From the NCBI RefSeq assembly GCF_009372235.1, contig NZ_SULL01000013.1, positions 62,001-126,000 of the forward strand: 64,000 nucleotides of DNA, read 5' to 3'. Position numbers and translations under genes: made by a program. The stretch comes from Dickeya oryzae (GTDB taxonomy: Bacteria; Pseudomonadota; Gammaproteobacteria; Enterobacterales; Enterobacteriaceae). Of the stretch, positions 59,117-64,000 are shown piece by piece (position 1 is the first letter of the stretch; every line of letters begins with the position of its first letter). The notes beneath the pieces were generated by a model. The model was given only the letters and a program-made list of their open reading frames with translations, did no database searches and was not told the origin of the DNA.

Positions 59117-60138
59117 GTCGTCTAAGCCCGATTAATCAGGCGCGCTGGGCGCGTTTTCGCGCTAATCGCCGTGGTTACTGGTCGTTATGGGTTTTTCTGG
59201 TGCTGTTTTTGGTGACGCTCTGTTCGGAGTTAATCGCTAACGATAAGCCGTTATTGGTGCATTACAACGGACAGTGGTACACGCCGTTTATCGTGGATTA
59301 CAGTGAAACCACGTTCGGTGGCCAACTGGCGACAGCGGCCGATTACCGCGACCCTTGGTTGGCGAAGCGACTGGAACAAGGCGGTTGGGTGGTGTGGCCA
59401 CCGATTCACTATCATTACGACACCATCAATTATGCTACCCAGCATGCGTTCCCCTCGCCGCCCTCGGGCCAGAATTGGCTCGGTACGGACAGTCAGGGGC
59501 GTGATGTGCTGTCGCAGATCCTGTATGGCTTTCGTATTTCCATTCTGTTTGGGCTGGCGTTGACGCTGCTGTCCAGCCTGATTGGCATCGTGGTCGGTGC
59601 CTGCCAGGGGTATTACGGCGGGCGTATCGACTTGTGGGGGCAGCGCGTTATCGAGGTCTGGTCCGGTATGCCGACGCTATTCCTGATTATCCTGCTCTCC
59701 AGCGTGATTCAGCCAAACTTCTGGTGGCTGCTGGGCATCACGGTGCTGTTTGGCTGGATGGCGCTGGTCGGTGTGGTGCGAGCAGAATTTCTGCGCACCC
59801 GCAATTTCGACTATATCCGCGCCGCACAGGCCATGGGCGTTAGCGATCGCTCCATTATGTTCCGCTGCATGCTGCCCAACGCGATGGTCGCTACCCTCAC
59901 CTACCTGCCGTTTATTTTGTGTGGTTCTATCACCACCCTGACCTCACTCGATTTTCTGGGGTTCGGTTTACCGATGGGCTCGGCGTCACTCGGCGGTTTA
60001 TTGCTGGAAGGGAAAAACAACCTACAGGCACCGTGGCTTGGCATCACCGTCTTCATCGTGCTGGCGGTAGTGCTGTCACTGCTTATTTTTATCGGCGAAG
60101 CCGTTCGCGACGCCTTTGACCCGAGCAAGGCGCATTGA
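59113..60138 (+). CDS. yejE: Peptide/microcin C ABC transporter permease YejE
   Basis: A 341-residue permease of the DppC/OppC family, partner of YejB. It has the N-terminal hydrophobic segment, a periplasmic stretch ending in [27 protein letters not shown], and five further membrane segments with the EAA loop near [24 protein letters not shown]. Its ATG lies in the yejB stop overlap (ATGAG). Confidence 0.94.
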   Translation: MSRLSPINQARWARFRANRRGYWSLWVFLVLFLVTLCSELIANDKPLLVHYNGQWYTPFIVDYSETTFGGQLATAADYRDPWLAKRLEQGGWVVWPPIHYHYDTINYATQHAFPSPPSGQNWLGTDSQGRDVLSQILYGFRISILFGLALTLLSSLIGIVVGACQGYYGGRIDLWGQRVIEVWSGMPTLFLIILLSSVIQPNFWWLLGITVLFGWMALVGVVRAEFLRTRNFDYIRAAQAMGVSDRSIMFRCMLPNAMVATLTYLPFILCGSITTLTSLDFLGFGLPMGSASLGGLLLEGKNNLQAPWLGITVFIVLAVVLSLLIFIGEAVRDAFDPSKAH

Positions 60139-60139
60139 T

Positions 60140-61732
60140 ATGTCCGAACAACCTTTACTTGACATTCGTGACCTGAGTATCGCGTTTCGCAGCGGCGATC
60201 AGCAACGGTGTGTGGTCGAAAATGTCTCACTGAGTATTGCTGCCGGAGAAACGCTGGCGCTGGTGGGGGAATCCGGCTCCGGCAAAAGCATCACCGCGTT
60301 ATCGGTGTTGCGCCTGTTACCGTCGCCGCCTGTGGTCTACCCTCAGGGCGATATTCTGTTTGCCGGTGAATCGTTGCTACACGCCAGTGAACAGCAACTG
60401 CGCCAGGTACGCGGTAACCAGATTGCCATGATCTTTCAGGAACCGATGGTGTCGCTTAACCCGCTACACACCATTGAAAAACAGCTGGCGGAGGTGCTCT
60501 CACTGCACCGGGGCATGCGTCGTGACGCCGCCCGTGACGAAATCATCCGTTGTCTTGAACGTGTTGGCATTCGCCAGGCGGCGCGACGGCTGGCAGATTT
60601 CCCTCACCAGCTTTCCGGTGGTGAGCGCCAGCGGGTGATGATTGCCATGGCATTACTGACACAACCCCGCCTGTTGATTGCGGATGAACCGACCACTGCG
60701 CTGGATGTCACCGTACAGGCGCAAATTCTGGACCTGCTCAATGAACTCAAGCAGGAACTGAACATGAGCCTGCTGTTTATTACCCACAACCTGAATATTG
60801 TGCGTCGGCTGGCTGACCGGGTTGCTGTCATGCAGGCAGGGCGCTGCGTCGAGCAGAACCGAACTCCTGCGCTGTTCAGTACGCCACAACATCCTTATAC
60901 CCGACAATTGCTGGATGCCGAGCCAACCGGGGAAGCCTTACCGCTCACCTCAGATACGTCGGCCTTGCTGGATGTCCGGGGGCTGGGTGTCAACTTCCCT
61001 ATCAGACGCGGTTTGCTACGCCGCACGGTGGGGGAAAAGTCGGTACTACAGGCGCTTAGCTTCTGTCTGCGCCGTGGCGAAAGCCTCGGGCTGGTGGGTG
61101 AGTCGGGGTCAGGGAAAAGCACGACCGGGCTGGCATTGCTGCGGTTACTGCGCAGTCAGGGCGAGATCTGGTTTGATGGCCAGCCGTTGCATCAATTTAA
61201 CCGCAAGCAAATGCTGCCGTTTCGTCGCCGCATTCAGGTCGTTTTTCAGGATCCCAACGGCTCATTGAACCCTCGGTTGAATGTGGAGCAAATTATCGCG
61301 GAAGGGTTGCGGGTCCATCACCGACTGAGCGCGACAGAACAGACGCAGCGGGTTATTCAGGCCATGCAGGAAGTCGGGTTGGATCCGGATAGCCGTCACC
61401 GCTACCCATCAGAGTTTTCCGGCGGTCAGCGTCAGCGTATTGCTATCGCCCGGGCCTTGATACTGCAACCGGAATTGCTGATTCTCGACGAGCCGACCTC
61501 ATCGCTCGATCGCACGGTTCAGGCACAGATTCTGGCGCTGCTGAAAACCCTGCAACAGACCCACCAACTCGCTTACCTGTTCATCAGCCATGACTTGCAC
61601 GTCGTACGCGCACTTTGCCATCAGGTCATCGTGCTGCGTCATGGTGAGGTGGTCGAGCAAGGCGACTGCCGACAAATCTTTGAACATCCGCAGCAGGATT
61701 ACACCCGAGCGCTATTACAGCTGTCAGCCTGA
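60140..61732 (+). CDS. yejF: Peptide/microcin C ABC transporter ATPase YejF, two ABC domains
   Basis: A 530-residue fused ATPase (E. coli 529). Domain 1 has Walker [10 protein letters not shown], signature [23 protein letters not shown]; domain 2 has [32 protein letters not shown]. Each domain ends in the oligopeptide-transporter tail pattern. The ATG at 60140 follows the yejE stop by one base. Energises import through YejBE. Confidence 0.95.
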   Translation: MSEQPLLDIRDLSIAFRSGDQQRCVVENVSLSIAAGETLALVGESGSGKSITALSVLRLLPSPPVVYPQGDILFAGESLLHASEQQLRQVRGNQIAMIFQEPMVSLNPLHTIEKQLAEVLSLHRGMRRDAARDEIIRCLERVGIRQAARRLADFPHQLSGGERQRVMIAMALLTQPRLLIADEPTTALDVTVQAQILDLLNELKQELNMSLLFITHNLNIVRRLADRVAVMQAGRCVEQNRTPALFSTPQHPYTRQLLDAEPTGEALPLTSDTSALLDVRGLGVNFPIRRGLLRRTVGEKSVLQALSFCLRRGESLGLVGESGSGKSTTGLALLRLLRSQGEIWFDGQPLHQFNRKQMLPFRRRIQVVFQDPNGSLNPRLNVEQIIAEGLRVHHRLSATEQTQRVIQAMQEVGLDPDSRHRYPSEFSGGQRQRIAIARALILQPELLILDEPTSSLDRTVQAQILALLKTLQQTHQLAYLFISHDLHVVRALCHQVIVLRHGEVVEQGDCRQIFEHPQQDYTRALLQLSA

Positions 61733-61779
61733 CAACGATTCAGAAGTACAGGTCAGACGGGCATGAAAACAGAAATCAG

Positions 61780-61801
61780 GCAGCATCGATACCGATGCTG
61801 C
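61780..61801. terminator. Hairpin between convergent yejF and yejG
   Basis: A perfect 9-bp stem (GCAGCATCG / CGATGCTGC) with a 4-base loop, 4 bases beyond the end of yejG. No T run. Confidence 0.5.
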
Positions 61802-61805
61802 AAGT

Positions 61806-62150
61806 TCAGAACGGGTATTGTGCGCAGACCGATTCGGCGATCGCCACACCCACATCTTTCAAACGACACATCGCCGCACTCTCGTCCTGACGATACAAAA
61901 ACAGGCAGGGCTCACCTTCCCACTCCACCACGGCACATTGCAGTTGGATCTCATCCAACGACTGGTTGAGATGCCGCATGATCTGACGGGCTTCGTCGCC
62001 GTCATGGCTGAGCAGTTTAAAACCAATCAGATAACTGTCGTCATCCAGACCGCAAAGCGGAATCGGTTCAACTTTGACACCAGTAAAACCCGATGACCAT
62101 CGATAACTTTGCGGCAAGCGATGGACTACCGAAAGTTGGAGAGTATTCAC
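61806..62150 (-). CDS. yejG: YejG family protein
   Basis: A 114-residue cytoplasmic protein of unknown function, exactly the E. coli YejG length. Diagnostic stretches are LQLSVVHRLPQSYRWSSGFTG and GEPCLFLYRQDESAAMCRLKDVGVAIAE. It is convergent with the yej operon, as in E. coli. Confidence 0.9.
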   Translation of the reverse strand: MNTLQLSVVHRLPQSYRWSSGFTGVKVEPIPLCGLDDDSYLIGFKLLSHDGDEARQIMRHLNQSLDEIQLQCAVVEWEGEPCLFLYRQDESAAMCRLKDVGVAIAESVCAQYPF

Positions 62151-62503
62151 AGCGTCTTCCTCAGCTAAGCAGCCATAAATTCACAAAATTATAACATAAA
62201 CTCATAGGTTTTTTTGCCAGACATCTTTCTTTTACCACGATTTAGATACAAAAAATCAACATATCTTCATAATGAGGCCAACCCAGACGCATAGCGCTCA
62301 ATGTGGTCACTGGTCAAAACGTTAACAAGATCACGTTCCTGATCGATTTTGCGCTATATGTAACCTTTTATTCCCAATATCTCAACCCATTTCTTCTAGT
62401 TGTTCACTTTTGGTTCAAAATTTTCACAATTCAGGAACGACAGGCGGGTGAACTGCCGGCCATGCGCTGGCAGTCTTATCAGAAAAAAGACAGAAAGGTG
62501 GCA
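62151..62503. promoter_or_regulatory. Region between yejG and bcr
   Basis: About 350 bases hold the yejG promoter and the 3' region of bcr. It is A+T rich at 62170-62280. A 6-bp inverted repeat ACTGCC / GGCAGT at 62452-62474 could be part of a bcr terminator, without a T run. No gene is seen. Confidence 0.3.
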
Positions 62504-63694
62504 TTAACGCCGACTGGCGTACAGAAATAAACCGAGGGCAGCAACAGAGCACACGGCCATGGCGCTCACCATCGGCCAAGCGCTTTGAGCGGTTGCCAGT
62601 GACAACACCGTACCCATCAGCGACCCCAGCCCGAAACGCAGCGTCCCGGCCAGTGACGACGCCGTACCGGCCATGTGCGGGAAGTCATCGAGGATCACCG
62701 CCATGGCGTTAGACGCCACGGTAGCAACACAGCCCACGAACACCGACACGCCCAGTACCAACGGGAAAAAACCCAGATGGAAACTGCAAACCGCTACCAG
62801 CCATATTCCCATCACAAACTGGATGATCAACCCCAGCCGGAACATGAACATCGCCCCCATGCGCGACACGATACGGCTGTTGAGCAATGTCATCAGAAAC
62901 AGGAACACGATATTCAGCGCAAAGTAGTAGCCAAAATGTTGAGGTGACACCCCGTTCAGGTCGATGTAGACAAACGGCCCGGCACTGAGAAAAGCGAACA
63001 TGCCGGAAAACGACAACCCACTGGCGAACATATAGCTGAAAACGCGACGATGGCGAACCAACTGGAAAAAATTCATCAGCGTGGTACGCAGGCGAAAACG
63101 CTGCCGCCGCTCTACCGGCAAAGTTTCATGCACACATAACCATACCAGGACTGTCGCCACCAGCGAGGCCACCGCAATCGTCCAGAAAATGGCATGCCAG
63201 CTCAGCCAGAATAGCAACGCGCCGCCGATAATCGGTGCCAGCAGTGGCGCGACCGTCATGACCAGAATCACAAATGACATCATGCGCGAAAATTCATCTT
63301 TCGAGAATCGGTCACGCAGCAACGCGTTGATCACCACACTGGCCGAAGCAGCGGACAAACCGTGCAGAAAACGCATATGAATCAGTTGTTCGACCGTTTG
63401 CGACAGTGCGCAAGCCGCGGCAGCCAACGTAAAAATCAGTACGCCACCCAGAAGCACCGGTTTACGACCGATGCTGTCCGACATCGGGCCGTAAAACACC
63501 TGCCCTATCGCAAAGCCGAGCACATACGAACTGAGGGTCATCTGCACCCGGCCGGGATCAACAGAAAATTCTTTTGCAATCACGGGCAAGGCAGGCAGAT
63601 ACATATCGATGGCGATAGGCATCAGCATCGATATCAACCCCAGGATAAAAATCAGACCGACGCGCGAAGATGAGGGTGGCTGCACGACAAACAT
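62504..63694 (-). CDS. bcr: Bicyclomycin resistance/multidrug efflux protein Bcr (MFS)
   Basis: A 396-residue drug/proton antiporter, the same length as E. coli Bcr, which exports bicyclomycin, sulphonamides and L-cysteine. Twelve transmembrane segments; motifs [41 protein letters not shown] (MFS motif A) and [22 protein letters not shown]. The ATG at 63694 is chosen by length and a nearby GGAG, although the spacing is short; a GTG at 63727 has no ribosome site. It lies beside rsuA, as in E. coli. Confidence 0.94.
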   Translation of the reverse strand: MFVVQPPSSSRVGLIFILGLISMLMPIAIDMYLPALPVIAKEFSVDPGRVQMTLSSYVLGFAIGQVFYGPMSDSIGRKPVLLGGVLIFTLAAAACALSQTVEQLIHMRFLHGLSAASASVVINALLRDRFSKDEFSRMMSFVILVMTVAPLLAPIIGGALLFWLSWHAIFWTIAVASLVATVLVWLCVHETLPVERRQRFRLRTTLMNFFQLVRHRRVFSYMFASGLSFSGMFAFLSAGPFVYIDLNGVSPQHFGYYFALNIVFLFLMTLLNSRIVSRMGAMFMFRLGLIIQFVMGIWLVAVCSFHLGFFPLVLGVSVFVGCVATVASNAMAVILDDFPHMAGTASSLAGTLRFGLGSLMGTVLSLATAQSAWPMVSAMAVCSVAALGLFLYASRR

Positions 63695-63802
63695 TTCTCC
63701 AGACAGAAGAACAGTTCCCGCCGCCACAGCAGCGGGGCAAAAACGTCAGGCCTGATCACACACATCAAGCCTGATGAGGACAGACCAACGATAACGCGTT
63801 GG

Positions 63803-64000
63803 TTACTGCCCGAAACTGTCGACTTCTTCCTGTGTCAACGGCCGGTATTCACCCGGCTCCAGCGTGTCATCCAATGTAATGGCACCAATACGTTCACGAT
63901 GCAGCGCCACCACGTGATTGCCGACCGCCGCAAACATACGTTTCACCTGATGGTAACGCCCTTCACTGATAGTCAGACGGACCTGATGTTCAGACAGGGC
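63803..64000 (-). CDS. rsuA: 16S rRNA pseudouridine-516 synthase RsuA (3' end only)
   Basis: The last 65 codons of a gene running out of the window on the right (minus strand, stop TAA at 63803-63805). The encoded [20 protein letters not shown] and [13 protein letters not shown] are the C-terminal hallmark of RsuA, which makes pseudouridine 516 in 16S rRNA. The catalytic domain lies mostly beyond the window. Confidence 0.92.
   Translation of the reverse strand, partial: ALSEHQVRLTISEGRYHQVKRMFAAVGNHVVALHRERIGAITLDDTLEPGEYRPLTQEEVDSFGQ

Overview
This looks like the chromosome of a pectinolytic enterobacterium, most likely Dickeya or a close relative in Pectobacteriaceae. The gene order is that of E. 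coli K-12 in two blocks (its 19-min and 48-min regions). The proteins are clearly enterobacterial but diverged, and the insertions (an RhlA-type lipid synthase, a chemoreceptor array, SotB next to a ribose-type ABC transporter) fit a plant-associated soft-rot bacterium. Genus is an inference; no rRNA or tRNA is present to test it. || Left block (1-23.4 kb, E. coli 19-min order with losses): arginine uptake artP(partial)-I-Q-M with a separate artJ behind two ArgR boxes; rlmC and ybjO; the putrescine importer potFGHI (minus strand); ybjN, rimK, nfsA; grxA, ybjM, ybjL; the sigma-E small RNA RybB, recognised from its 5' seed, its terminator and a sigma-E promoter; deoR, dacC, gstB, yliI, rimO. The A+T-rich gene at 18772-19590 between dacC and gstB is an RhlA homologue with an intact catalytic triad. 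E. coli ybjC and bssR have no counterpart at their usual places. || Junction at about 23.4 kb: rimO is followed directly by sanA, joining the 19-min-like block to a 48-min-like block. || Right block (23.5-64 kb): sanA, yeiB, folE; then three tandem methyl-accepting chemotaxis proteins (26.5-32.5 kb) and a LysR gene inserted between folE and the formaldehyde-detoxification pair frmA-yeiG; a KTSC-domain gene; hcxA (ybdH); a two-gene sugar ABC importer without a binding protein; sotB; lysP, yeiE, yeiH, nfo; a small protein with a caspase-like His/Cys arrangement; the fructose PTS operon fruBKA behind two Cra operators, divergent from setB; yeiW, efpL/yeiP, yeiR, mepS; the peptide/microcin C importer yejABEF; yejG, bcr and the 3' end of rsuA. 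|| How it works together: much of the window is nutrient import (arginine, putrescine, lysine, fructose, peptides, probably a pentose-like sugar), sugar efflux (sotB, setB), chemotaxis, and stress or detoxification (grxA, nfsA, gstB, frmA-yeiG, nfo, RybB, mepS). No CRISPR array, intact insertion sequence, prophage, tRNA or rRNA was seen. The least explained items are the caspase-like protein (46578-47288), the RhlA gene, the chemoreceptor array with its duplicated distal upstream block, and the orphan ABC pair.
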